Positions 35,978 through 45,238 are shown, numbered from the stretch's first letter. The stretch is DNA of 64,000 nucleotides from Bacteroides sp. MSB163 (GCF_036416795.1 NZ_CP143867.1:6364481-6428480), one strand, 5' to 3'. The notes: a model not told the origin generated them from the letters alone. Made by a program: numbers and translations.

Positions 35978-38542
35978 ATGAAAAACATAGTATTAATCAC
36001 CGGATATTCTTTGCTGACAGCCTTTTTCTTGTGCACACCACCACTGTGTGCACAAGAAAAGGTACTCGACCGGATGACACGCAGTGAAGCCCGACAGGAA
36101 ATCCTCCGACACACCGAAATCAAGGATCATGTTACTTTTTATCATAGTAACGATAAGGATATCTACGTTGTCTATGATCTGGTAAGCTCCGGCAATGAGG
36201 AGAAAATGCTTCAAGGCAAAACCATTCTATTAGGTATCCTGGATGCCTTCGAGTCCACCCGGAACCAATCCCGCCCCCTGGAAGTATCTTTCTTTGCCCG
36301 CGAGAAATTCTTCGATGCCATACGCATACTTAAAGAAAACAAACTGATGGACGCAGAACTCAGACAACTGTCCGAATCTCTTGTCAGTCAGATGAGTTTC
36401 TGCGAAGAACGCGGTCCGAACAACCGGGCAGCAAATTATGCCATGGGAGCACTGGCAACTGCCAGATTATTTCCAAAACACAAAGATGCCAAATTGTGGA
36501 AGGCTTATGCCGAAGCCGTATGGAATGACTGGTATGAACCGGGAGACAGTTATGAGCCTGCATATGTAGCTCATAATATTCCCCGCCTGATAGCTTTAGG
36601 TGTAAAGCTTGGCAAGCAGAAGGAATTAAAAGGAGATAAACTGAAACAGGTATATTACAAATTCAGAAACCATGTCAGTTCTTCCGGCCTGGTATGTTCT
36701 ACAGGAGATGGAGAACCGTACGACCAGGAATCCTACGTAAAAGCTTTTGATGCCATTATGGAAGTCTGCCCCGACCCTACTATTTTATGGGCGCTTAAAA
36801 AAACGTATCTGGCTGGCAACATGAAAACCGGAAGACTTCCGGAAGAGGCTTTTGAAAAAGCTTATCCCCAATATGCAGGTATGGAAGCCAAAGCCCCGGA
36901 ACTACAAGCTTCCGTGCAATGCCTTTTCCCTGCCACTTACCAAAGTAAAGATCGTCTGATACTGGCACCTTCACGCAAAGAAGGCGCTCCGTTTGCCCAA
37001 TTCTGGATTCAGGATGATTGCAATGTCCTCTATCATGGTGGAATTTCCGACACACGTGGCGACCTGATACATTATGAAGTAGACGGCACTATGATCATTG
37101 CCGACAGAGGGCGCTATGAATGGCCGGCATGGAACAATACGCTACTGGTTTCCGAACCGGATGCGCAGTATCCTTTCCGTCAGACCACGGGAGTATATTC
37201 CGGACGATGGTATCATTCTTCCGCCAATATGCGGGTTACCCGAGGGTATATGCCTTCAAAACGATACACCATCAATTCCCAAAAATCTACCGATGTCCAT
37301 TATGCACTGACTGACCAGAAGGCTCCTTATGGTTATATGTGGGGAAATCCGGAAGCTGTAGCCGGAAATAACGACCTAATAAACCTGCATGAAATCAGGT
37401 TGGAGTTTGCACTACTCCCTACCGAAGGAGAAGAATCAGTCGGTAAGGTATTTCCCGGAAGAACCTGGTTCGGAGGATATGAAAAGCGCAATGTATGCCC
37501 TTCGGATGTTCCCGTAGATATTTATATCAGTGACCTGTTCATTGCCGGAGATAAAGGAGAGAAAATACTGGTACCGTTTGATAAACTGACGGACAAGCTA
37601 TCATTTGGTTTTGTTGCTCCCGACAAAACACAGCAATTCCCTGAAACGGAATTAGCCAAAGAGGATTATGGCATTGTAACCGATGCAGAAACGGGCAAAC
37701 AGGTATTGCGCATCCGCATGAAGTATGGCCGTACGGTTCTCCGTATTAAAATGAATGAACAAGTTAATGTGAATGAAGATTATAGCCGCATCGGATTATC
37801 ATATAAATACGTCACTCCCATCAAGGGTTGGACACGAGTACCCATCCTGATAGCCTTCAACGATAACGATATGAAACATAACTTACGCCTGGACCGTCAG
37901 CAAGGTGGTATTCTGACTGATGCCAAAGCTGAAAATAAGGCAGCTGACAGTTATGGTTCCGTATCTTATAAAGAAATCTGGACCCACGATTCATCCTGGA
38001 AAAGAAGCACTCTTCTGACAGAAGAAGGTTTTCTGATCGTATTGGATGAGTTCCTGCCGGGAAAAGCTGCTGATAAGCTGGTGGCGGGTCCGGTATGGCA
38101 CGTCCCCTCCGCTCCCCGTTGCGGAAATTCGGATGGGGCTACAGCTGACTGGTTTGATGCTTCCCTGCTACATTACCCTGCACAAGCACGGGCTTTCACT
38201 GATAAATACGGTGAAGGAGACAAATGTCTGTTTATTGCTTTCGATGCACCGGCAGGATCGGAAAACGGAATTCAGTATCAGCCTAAACATTGGAAGAATG
38301 ATGATTATGCAGTTTATAGCAAATGTCCGCTGGAGGCCGGAAAAACCACACGCTGGTTATCTGTCCTGGTGCCTCATTCCAAAGAAACGGATGCTATCAA
38401 GTTATCCCAAAACATAAAAATAAAAAATCTGGTAGATAAGGGTTATCAAGTAAATATTCAATGGAAAGAGCAGGGCAAAAGCCCTGTCAAGTTGGAAATA
38501 AAGATGGGTAACCGTGACGAATGGGAAGTAATACGCAATTAA
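35978..38542 (+). CDS. Secreted heparinase II/III-like protein (candidate uronate lyase), paralog of the 24099 product
   Basis: An 854-residue exported protein (signal NIVLITGYSLLTAFFLCTPPLCAQ). A helical N-terminal half (about residues 90-320; NYAMGALATARLF, WNDWYEPGDSYEPAYVAH) is followed by a typical heparinase II/III beta domain: HGGISDTRGDLIHYEVDG, MIIADRGRYEW, then WNNTLLVSE (about residues 350-390). These match the conserved His/Asp, Tyr and Asn positions of that family. The C-terminal 200 residues are homologous to the 24099 product (SYGSV ... LTEEGFLIVLDEFLPG; LSVLVPHSKETDAIKLSQ). It would cleave a uronate-containing glycan by beta-elimination. Gaps to neighbours are 40 and 13 bp, so it is in the operon. 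Confidence 0.82.
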   Translation: MKNIVLITGYSLLTAFFLCTPPLCAQEKVLDRMTRSEARQEILRHTEIKDHVTFYHSNDKDIYVVYDLVSSGNEEKMLQGKTILLGILDAFESTRNQSRPLEVSFFAREKFFDAIRILKENKLMDAELRQLSESLVSQMSFCEERGPNNRAANYAMGALATARLFPKHKDAKLWKAYAEAVWNDWYEPGDSYEPAYVAHNIPRLIALGVKLGKQKELKGDKLKQVYYKFRNHVSSSGLVCSTGDGEPYDQESYVKAFDAIMEVCPDPTILWALKKTYLAGNMKTGRLPEEAFEKAYPQYAGMEAKAPELQASVQCLFPATYQSKDRLILAPSRKEGAPFAQFWIQDDCNVLYHGGISDTRGDLIHYEVDGTMIIADRGRYEWPAWNNTLLVSEPDAQYPFRQTTGVYSGRWYHSSANMRVTRGYMPSKRYTINSQKSTDVHYALTDQKAPYGYMWGNPEAVAGNNDLINLHEIRLEFALLPTEGEESVGKVFPGRTWFGGYEKRNVCPSDVPVDIYISDLFIAGDKGEKILVPFDKLTDKLSFGFVAPDKTQQFPETELAKEDYGIVTDAETGKQVLRIRMKYGRTVLRIKMNEQVNVNEDYSRIGLSYKYVTPIKGWTRVPILIAFNDNDMKHNLRLDRQQGGILTDAKAENKAADSYGSVSYKEIWTHDSSWKRSTLLTEEGFLIVLDEFLPGKAADKLVAGPVWHVPSAPRCGNSDGATADWFDASLLHYPAQARAFTDKYGEGDKCLFIAFDAPAGSENGIQYQPKHWKNDDYAVYSKCPLEAGKTTRWLSVLVPHSKETDAIKLSQNIKIKNLVDKGYQVNIQWKEQGKSPVKLEIKMGNRDEWEVIRN

Positions 38543-38555
38543 CAATAGAAGAATC

Positions 38556-39851
38556 ATGAATATAAAATATCATTTCATAGCGAGCTGTTTCGTTCTGTCA
38601 GGAGGATTGGCAATGCTGACCGGTTGTAACCCTCCGCAGAGTTTAAAGGAATTTACCGTGGAGAATCCTTTAGATATAAATCGTGAAGACGAAGCACTGG
38701 TATTGACACGTGCCCAACTCAATCCGACAGAAAAGCTACTCAACCCTGTGATAACCAACGGACAGGGAGAATATATTCCTTGTCAGCTGGACGACCTCGA
38801 CGGAGACGGAGAATGGGATGAGTTGGCGTTCGTATATACTTTTTCCCCTTCCGAAAAGACCCGCTTAAAAGTGGAATGGATTGCTCCGGAGAGATATCCG
38901 GTATTCGCCCCTCGCACGAATGTCCGCTATGGCAAGATGACCTCCCCCGGAATTATCGAAGAACTGTCCCGGGATGCACACGACAAACACAATCTTCCAC
39001 GAGGAAGCGAGATGTATCCTTATCAAATGGATGGTCCTGTCTGGGAAAATGATAAAATGGGATTCCGGCAATACTTCGATGGCCGTAACTGTTGCGATGT
39101 TTTCGGTAAAAGAATATCTGAAATGGTGCTGGATACAGTAGGAATCAGTCCTGAAGGACATCCGGCAAATACATACCAGGTAGTACGCGAATGGGGATGC
39201 GACATTCTGAGTGCAGCCAACTCATTCGGTTTGGGCGGACTTGCCATGCAGACTCCGGATAGCCTGGTACGTATGGGTGTCCCCGCAAGTTATACAGAAG
39301 ATGTTATCGACTCCACTTACTACGAGCTGGTTACAGAAGGACCGGTCCGCTCCATCATTCGCTTGACATATAAAGGATGGCAAATAGAAAATAACAAGAT
39401 AGATCTTTGCGAAGAGATCAGTATATGGGCAGGAAAATATGGGTATGAAAAGAGAATCAGCACCACTACCCTACCCGGCAATTACTTCCTGGTGACCGGC
39501 ATTGTCAATAACCTGAATACGCAACCTTTCACGGAAGAAGAATATGAAGGAAAACAGTATGCCATGCTCACCCATGACAAACAGACCGTAAACGGAAGCT
39601 TCTATTTCGGCATGAGTTTATTGATACCTGTTGACAATCTGGTAGAAACCTTCCATACACCGGAAGAAAACGCAGATATTATAAAAACCTGGTGCGTCAA
39701 AATGAAACCTGACGCAAACGGACTCTACAATTACCGGGCTTATGCAGCCTGGGAGTTGAGAGACAAACAGTTCCGGGAACGGGAGACATTCATCAACCTG
39801 ATAGCCCATGAGGCATTATGCATCAATCATCCCATTATCATTCAGCTATGA
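38556..39851 (+). CDS. DUF4861 lipoprotein
   Basis: A 431-residue lipoprotein (lipobox MLTGCNPP) that I recognise as a DUF4861 protein: an N-terminal beta region with a calcium-like acidic loop (QLDDLDGDGEWDELAF, about residues 77-92), YPYQMDGPVWENDKMGFRQYFDGRN (about 152-176), and a galactose-mutarotase-like beta-sandwich core (TEGPVRSIIRLTYKGW). The function of the family is not established to my knowledge. It recurs beside GH88/GH105 and lyase genes, so a role on unsaturated or uronyl oligosaccharides is a reasonable inference. It overlaps the GH42 gene by 4 bp (ATGA), indicating translational coupling. Confidence 0.82.
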   Translation: MNIKYHFIASCFVLSGGLAMLTGCNPPQSLKEFTVENPLDINREDEALVLTRAQLNPTEKLLNPVITNGQGEYIPCQLDDLDGDGEWDELAFVYTFSPSEKTRLKVEWIAPERYPVFAPRTNVRYGKMTSPGIIEELSRDAHDKHNLPRGSEMYPYQMDGPVWENDKMGFRQYFDGRNCCDVFGKRISEMVLDTVGISPEGHPANTYQVVREWGCDILSAANSFGLGGLAMQTPDSLVRMGVPASYTEDVIDSTYYELVTEGPVRSIIRLTYKGWQIENNKIDLCEEISIWAGKYGYEKRISTTTLPGNYFLVTGIVNNLNTQPFTEEEYEGKQYAMLTHDKQTVNGSFYFGMSLLIPVDNLVETFHTPEENADIIKTWCVKMKPDANGLYNYRAYAAWELRDKQFRERETFINLIAHEALCINHPIIIQL

Positions 39852-41920
39852 AGAAGTTACTGATCAGCTGTCTGGTCTTTTTAGGCGGTTTCATTTCAGC
39901 TCATGGGCAAATTTATACAGGAGCTGCCTATTATCCGGAACATACCGATAAAGAGCAGGTTGAAAAGGATGCACGCCTCATGGAGGAAGCGCATTTCAAC
40001 ATAGCCCGGATGGGTGACTTCGCCTGGCATAGCATGGAATCTAAAGACGGGGTCTTTACTCTGGCATGGTTAGATCATGCTATCCAGACACTGTCACAGC
40101 ACGGCATACAATCTCTGTTATGTACCCCTACTGCCGCCATACCCAAATGGATGCACGATGCACACCCCGACATTATGATCATGGGAGCAGACGGCCAGAG
40201 AAAGCCCTATGGACGCCGGCGTCATGCCTGTCTCAACAACGAGGATTACCGCCAATACTGCACTCGCATTACACACACCTTGGCAGAACGCTATAAAGAC
40301 AATAAATCCGTCATCGGATTTCAGATAGACAACGAGCTGGCCACCGAAGAGCCCTATTGCTATTGTCCTGAATGCCTGAAAAAATTCCAGTTATGGCTGA
40401 AGAAAAAATATCAGACTATAGAAGCCTTAAATAAGGCCTGGGGAACCGTCTTCTGGAGCGAAACATTAGATAACTTCGAACAGGTATGGTTACCCCGCAG
40501 GATGGATAATCCGGGCATTTATCAGGATTATCAACGGTTTTATTCGGATGTGGCATTGGAATTCTTCCGTATGCAGCGGGATGTGGTTAAGGCCGTGGCT
40601 CCCGGCATGACAGTGACAACTAATATCGGAGGAAGCGGCTTTGTGACCACCATGAACCTCTATGAACTGGCAGATGAATGCGCTGTCCTGTCATTCGACA
40701 ATTATCCTGTAAATGTGACTTTGGAACATCTCTATGGGAATGATATCGGACACCCTTTTGATCCTGCCATGACATCTTTTGCCATGCAAATAATACGGGG
40801 AGGCAAATCACGGCCTATATGGGTGCCGGAAGCACAGATCGGACGTACGGCCCTTACACAAAAGGAGATCGTAAAAGAGGGATATCCCCGTTTATGGAAC
40901 CATCAGCAACTGGCTTACGGATGTCGTTTATCCACTTTCTTCCCCTTCCGTTCTTTCGATTCCGGGCACGAGCATCTGATGGCAGGAGTCATGGAATCCG
41001 ATAACGTAAAGCGAAGTAAATTCTACGAAGCACAACAAACAGCCAAGGAATTACAAGAGATTTACGCCCGGACAGGTGAAATGTTGCCAGTGGCTAAAGC
41101 TGCGGTAATCCGTGATTTCCAAGTGGATTGGGCTTTCGAGAATGGCTATACATTCTGCCCCGACCTTAAATACCTGCGTGAAGTATATAAGTACTATCAT
41201 GCGCTGCGCTCTCAATCAATTATGGCAGATGTTATCTCATCTCAGGCGGATTTGACCGGTTATAGTCTGATCGTAGTGCCTTATCTGGCCATTGCTTCTC
41301 CCGATTTTTGCAAACGTCTGGAAGAAGCCGCCCGGCAAGGTGCGACAATTTTGCTAACTTGTATCAGCGGTGTGCGTGATATTCATCTGCATAAAACGGA
41401 TGCTTTAGTCACCACCCCTCTGCAACAACTGGCAGGCATCGAAGTGAAAGGTCAGGAAGCACTGTTCGGACGAAAAAGTAATACTTTAACTTATGGAAAT
41501 CAGACCGGGCAGTGCCAGTTCTGGTTCGACCAAATAGAAGTGAAAACAGCTTCTCCGACAGCTTCATTCAGTGGAAATTACTTTAAAGGCTATCCCGCCA
41601 TTACTTGCAACAAATATGGAAAAGGAATCGTGTACTACGTGGCTACCGTACCTGAACAAAGCATTGTAGACAAACTTATGAAAGAAACTGTCAGTTACTC
41701 TTCCATAAAGATTCCGGCTCAATGTAACCATCCGCTGGTAGAGATTGCCGAACTGAAAGATACCAACGGTAAGCAATATATTTATATCATTAATTTCTCA
41801 GATAAAGACCAGACTATAGAATTCAAGATTCCGGTTCTGAACATCATGACAGGAAAGAAATATCCTGTATCTGCCTCTGTCAAGGCGATGGATTATTTAT
41901 TAGTACAAGTAAATCAATAA
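39848..41920 (+). CDS. GH42-family beta-galactosidase-like enzyme, exported
   Basis: 690 residues from the ATG at 39848. This start gives a clean signal peptide (KKLLISCLVFLGGFISAHGQ) and an ATGA overlap with the DUF4861 stop; a frame start at 39818 would bury the signal. The TIM barrel begins YTGAAYYPEHTDKEQV. The acid/base Glu is in GFQIDNELATEE and the nucleophile Glu in PIWVPEAQIG. A zinc-site-like cysteine set (YCYCPECLKKF) follows the acid/base, as in many GH42. The trimerisation-type and C-terminal beta domains are present, so it is full length. GH42 enzymes remove beta-galactose (some alpha-L-arabinopyranose), suggesting galactose in the substrate. Confidence 0.93.
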   Translation: MKKLLISCLVFLGGFISAHGQIYTGAAYYPEHTDKEQVEKDARLMEEAHFNIARMGDFAWHSMESKDGVFTLAWLDHAIQTLSQHGIQSLLCTPTAAIPKWMHDAHPDIMIMGADGQRKPYGRRRHACLNNEDYRQYCTRITHTLAERYKDNKSVIGFQIDNELATEEPYCYCPECLKKFQLWLKKKYQTIEALNKAWGTVFWSETLDNFEQVWLPRRMDNPGIYQDYQRFYSDVALEFFRMQRDVVKAVAPGMTVTTNIGGSGFVTTMNLYELADECAVLSFDNYPVNVTLEHLYGNDIGHPFDPAMTSFAMQIIRGGKSRPIWVPEAQIGRTALTQKEIVKEGYPRLWNHQQLAYGCRLSTFFPFRSFDSGHEHLMAGVMESDNVKRSKFYEAQQTAKELQEIYARTGEMLPVAKAAVIRDFQVDWAFENGYTFCPDLKYLREVYKYYHALRSQSIMADVISSQADLTGYSLIVVPYLAIASPDFCKRLEEAARQGATILLTCISGVRDIHLHKTDALVTTPLQQLAGIEVKGQEALFGRKSNTLTYGNQTGQCQFWFDQIEVKTASPTASFSGNYFKGYPAITCNKYGKGIVYYVATVPEQSIVDKLMKETVSYSSIKIPAQCNHPLVEIAELKDTNGKQYIYIINFSDKDQTIEFKIPVLNIMTGKKYPVSASVKAMDYLLVQVNQ

Positions 41921-41929
41921 TTTTATACC

Positions 41930-43081
41930 ATGAAAAAGAATTTCATCACATGTGTAAGCTTTTTGAGCATTATGTCGCTCTTTTCTTGTTCGTCAGAAAA
42001 AGAATTTAATAGATGGGGAGACAAACTTACCCAATATGTAGTAGAAGAATATATGCCTGCAAAGGACTATATATGGAACTGGAACGAAGCCGTATTCTTG
42101 AAATCCGCCGTTGTACGTTGTGAGAATAATATGGATAAAGACTATTTATTTCCATACATACAAACAGCTGTCGACTCCACTTTCGGGGATGCCAACGGTC
42201 ATCATCCGAATGCTGTTATCTCCGGATTAGGACTGGCCTATCTCGTACAGACCACCGGTGAAAGCCGATACAAAGACAAAGCTTATGAGATTTTCGAACA
42301 ATACAAAAATATCCCCAGAGCCACCAACGGAGGTGTATCCCACAGAGAAGAAGTGATTGAATTATGGGATGATACCGTATATATGGTAGGTGAGTTCCTG
42401 ATGCAAATGTACAAACTGACAGGTAACAAAGAGTTCCTTCTGGAAGCCATCTCCCAATTGAAAAAGCATGCGGAGAAACTGGAAGATCCGGAAACCGGTC
42501 TCTGGTATCATGGTTGGGACAATGATACGATTCCTTCGCAGGACCCCTGCTGCCAACCCGGTTGGGCGGAAAATCCAAACCGCAGAAACAATGAGTTCTG
42601 GGGACGCGGTAATGGTTGGATTCTAATGACTCTGGTAGATTTAATGGAGCTTCTTCCCCAAAATGATGAGAACTATCCGTATCTGGAAGCATCTCTCACA
42701 CAGAAACTCAATACATTATATCCATTGCAGGATGAAAAGACGGGACACTGGTATCAATTGCCCATCTATCCGGGAGAAGAAGGAAACTTTATAGAAAGCT
42801 CAAGTACTGCCATGTATGCCTATGCCGCCGCAAAAGGTATTGCACTGGGAATATTACCCGCTGACAAGTATATGCCTATGATAGACCGTGCTTATGCCGG
42901 CTTGGAAGCAAACAGTCTGCAACCTGTAGGGAAGTACCTGAAAATGAAAAACATTTGTGACGGTACTTGTATTGGTGATAAAGATTATTATTACAACAGA
43001 GGTATTGTAGATGGACGAGCCTATGCTTTTGGAATAGCTACCATGTTCTATGATCAATACCATCAGCTGACAGCAAAGTAG
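41930..43081 (+). CDS. GH105/GH88-type unsaturated uronyl hydrolase (second copy)
   Basis: A 383-residue lipoprotein (lipobox MSLFSCSSE) with an (alpha/alpha)6 barrel. Family marks are LWDDTVYMVGEFLMQMYKLTG (about residues 144-164; catalytic-Asp region) and FWGRGNGWILMTLVDLMELLP (about 222-242), plus SSSTAMYAYAAAKG. It is clearly diverged from the copy at 34738, which reads FWLDDMYM and FCWGRGNGW. Two GH105-type enzymes in one operon usually mean two unsaturated-uronate linkages or product sizes. It lies 9 bp after the GH42 stop and is the last gene of the PUL operon. Confidence 0.9.
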   Translation: MKKNFITCVSFLSIMSLFSCSSEKEFNRWGDKLTQYVVEEYMPAKDYIWNWNEAVFLKSAVVRCENNMDKDYLFPYIQTAVDSTFGDANGHHPNAVISGLGLAYLVQTTGESRYKDKAYEIFEQYKNIPRATNGGVSHREEVIELWDDTVYMVGEFLMQMYKLTGNKEFLLEAISQLKKHAEKLEDPETGLWYHGWDNDTIPSQDPCCQPGWAENPNRRNNEFWGRGNGWILMTLVDLMELLPQNDENYPYLEASLTQKLNTLYPLQDEKTGHWYQLPIYPGEEGNFIESSSTAMYAYAAAKGIALGILPADKYMPMIDRAYAGLEANSLQPVGKYLKMKNICDGTCIGDKDYYYNRGIVDGRAYAFGIATMFYDQYHQLTAK

Positions 43082-43456
43082 GTTTTGCCCATTAGCAACA
43101 TACAAATCAAACAATAGCTGAAGTGCCCTCTGGGACGTGTAAGCAACAGTTCAAGACTGATCCTACCATCAATGCCAATGATGCCTATCATCAATGGCAT
43201 TGATGGTGGACATCATCGGCATTGATGATAGCCTCTGTCATAGGGGAAGTTCTGTTCATCGATTTGCCTATACCGGCACCCCCCTTACCTCATCTGATTT
43301 ATAACAGTATCACAATAAGCCCCTCTCCTTCAGCAAGACCGCATAAACTCTGTCAGTGGAGTGTATGCTGTTCATTAAGACAGAAAACATTTTTGAATAA
43401 CAGCGCACACGTTAGCCCTAAACTTTTCCTAATTCTCCCCTCCTTCGTGCCATTAT
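43082..43456. other. Intergenic region between PUL and lysS
   Basis: This 375-bp gap has no supported gene. It holds the CATCA-N7-TGATG array (43167-43227). The lysS -7 element lies just downstream. The open frame 43222-43530 on the plus strand has no coding character and overlaps the lysS promoter and start. Confidence 0.7.
43167..43227. repeat. Array of CATCA-N7-TGATG palindromes at exact 22-bp spacing
   Basis: The 17-bp palindrome CATCA-N7-TGATG occurs at 43167-43183, 43189-43205 and 43211-43227, starting exactly every 22 bp. Units 1 and 2 are also near-perfect reverse complements of each other. The spacing equals that of the GTAA-N6-TTAC array at 4919, although the sequence is unrelated. 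Confidence 0.88.
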
Positions 43457-43471
43457 ATGAAAAATGTTTCG

Positions 43472-43479
43472 TATTTTTG
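43472..43479 (+). promoter_or_regulatory. lysS -7 element
   Basis: TATTTTTG matches TAnnTTTG. It lies inside the longest open frame (from 43457), so that upstream ATG would not be transcribed from this promoter and the start at 43508 or 43496 is favoured. Confidence 0.6.
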
Positions 43480-43507
43480 CTCCCAAATTGTGTTAATGTA
43501 CAACGAA

Positions 43508-45238
43508 ATGAATGTATTAGAACTAAGTGAACAGGAAATCATTCGACGTAATAGTATGAATGAACTTCGCGCGATGGGCATCGATCCCTATCCCGCTGCA
43601 GAGTATGTAACCAATGCTTTCTCCACTGATATAAAAGCAGAATTCAAAGATGACGCTGAACCTCGCAAAGTATCCGTAGCCGGACGTATGATGACACGCC
43701 GCGTGATGGGCAAGGCTTCATTCATTGAATTGCAGGACTCTAAAGGTCGCATTCAGGTATATATTACCCGCGACGATATCTGTCCGGGAGAAGACAAGGA
43801 TCTCTACAACACTGTATTTAAACGCCTGCTCGACTTAGGCGACTTCATTGGAATCGAGGGTTTTGTATTCCGTACCCAAATGGGTGAAATCAGTATCCAT
43901 GCCCAAAAGCTGACTGTACTGGCAAAATCCATCAAACCGTTGCCTATTGTAAAATACAAAGACGGTGTAGCTTATGACTCCTTTGAAGATCCCGAACTCC
44001 GCTATCGTCAACGTTACGTTGACCTTGTAGTGAATGACGGCGTAAAAGAAACATTCCTGAAACGTGCCACGGTTATTAAGACCATGCGTGCCGTACTGGA
44101 CGAAGCCGGCTACACAGAAGTGGAAACTCCGATTCTGCAATCCATCGCAGGTGGAGCAAGCGCCCGTCCTTTCATCACTCACCACAACTCACTGAATATG
44201 GATCTGTATCTGCGTATCGCTACCGAGCTTTACCTGAAACGTCTGATTGTAGGTGGCTTCGAGGGTGTATATGAAATCGGAAAGAACTTCCGCAACGAAG
44301 GTATGGACAAGAATCATAACCCGGAATTCACCTGTCTGGAACTGTACGTACAATATAAGGATTACAACTGGATGATGAGTTTCACCGAGAAATTGCTGGA
44401 ACGTATCTGCATTGCCGTGAACGGCAGCGAAGAAACTACCATCGACGGTAAGACCATCAGCTTCAAGGCACCATACCGCCGCTTGCCCATCCTGGACGCT
44501 ATCAAGGAAAAAACAGGTTACGACCTCAATGGCAAGAGTGAAGAAGAAATCCGCCAGGTCTGCAAAGAACTGAAAATGGAGATTGACGACACCATGGGTA
44601 AAGGCAAATTGATAGATGAAATATTCGGTGAATTCTGCGAAGGCACTTTCATTCAGCCTACTTTCATTACTGACTATCCTGTTGAAATGAGTCCGCTGAC
44701 CAAGATGCACCGCAGTAAACCGGGATTAACCGAACGTTTTGAACTGATGGTGAACGGTAAAGAGCTTGCCAATGCTTATAGCGAGCTGAACGACCCCATC
44801 GACCAGGAAGAACGTTTCAAAGATCAATTGCGATTGAGTGAAAAGGGAGACGATGAAGCTATGTTCATCGACCAGGATTTCCTGCGTGCCCTGCAATTCG
44901 GTATGCCTCCCACATCAGGTATCGGTATCGGCATTGACCGTCTGACAATGCTAATGACAGGCAAGTCGTATATTCAGGAAGTATTGTTCTTCCCGCAAAT
45001 GCGCCCCGAAAAGATCACTCCGAAAGATGCTCCCTCCCAATATATGGAACTGGGCATTGCCGAAGACTGGGTACCCGTTATTCAGAAAGCCGGCTACAAC
45101 ACAATAGAAGATATGAAAGATGTGAATCCGCAAAAACTGCACCAGGACATTTGCGGTATTAACAAGAAATACAAACTGGAACTGACCAACCCGTCGGTAA
45201 ACGACGTAGAAGGCTGGATTGAGAAAATTAAGAATTAA
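43508..45238 (+). CDS. lysS: Lysine--tRNA ligase (class II)
   Basis: 576 residues from the ATG at 43508 (MNVLELSEQEIIRRNSMNELR). ATGs at 43457 and 43496 are rejected or second choice because of the promoter at 43472-43479 and because the family begins here. An N-terminal OB-fold anticodon domain (VAGRMMTRRVMGKASFIELQD) precedes the class II catalytic core with motif 2 (YEIGKNFRNEGMDKNHNPEFTCLELY) and motif 3 (GIGIGIDRLTMLMTG). After the core, a Bacteroides-typical C-terminal extension of about 70 residues (YMELGIAEDWVPVIQKAGY) is present. It charges tRNA-Lys. A rho-independent hairpin separates it from gpsA. Confidence 0.97.
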   Translation: MNVLELSEQEIIRRNSMNELRAMGIDPYPAAEYVTNAFSTDIKAEFKDDAEPRKVSVAGRMMTRRVMGKASFIELQDSKGRIQVYITRDDICPGEDKDLYNTVFKRLLDLGDFIGIEGFVFRTQMGEISIHAQKLTVLAKSIKPLPIVKYKDGVAYDSFEDPELRYRQRYVDLVVNDGVKETFLKRATVIKTMRAVLDEAGYTEVETPILQSIAGGASARPFITHHNSLNMDLYLRIATELYLKRLIVGGFEGVYEIGKNFRNEGMDKNHNPEFTCLELYVQYKDYNWMMSFTEKLLERICIAVNGSEETTIDGKTISFKAPYRRLPILDAIKEKTGYDLNGKSEEEIRQVCKELKMEIDDTMGKGKLIDEIFGEFCEGTFIQPTFITDYPVEMSPLTKMHRSKPGLTERFELMVNGKELANAYSELNDPIDQEERFKDQLRLSEKGDDEAMFIDQDFLRALQFGMPPTSGIGIGIDRLTMLMTGKSYIQEVLFFPQMRPEKITPKDAPSQYMELGIAEDWVPVIQKAGYNTIEDMKDVNPQKLHQDICGINKKYKLELTNPSVNDVEGWIEKIKN

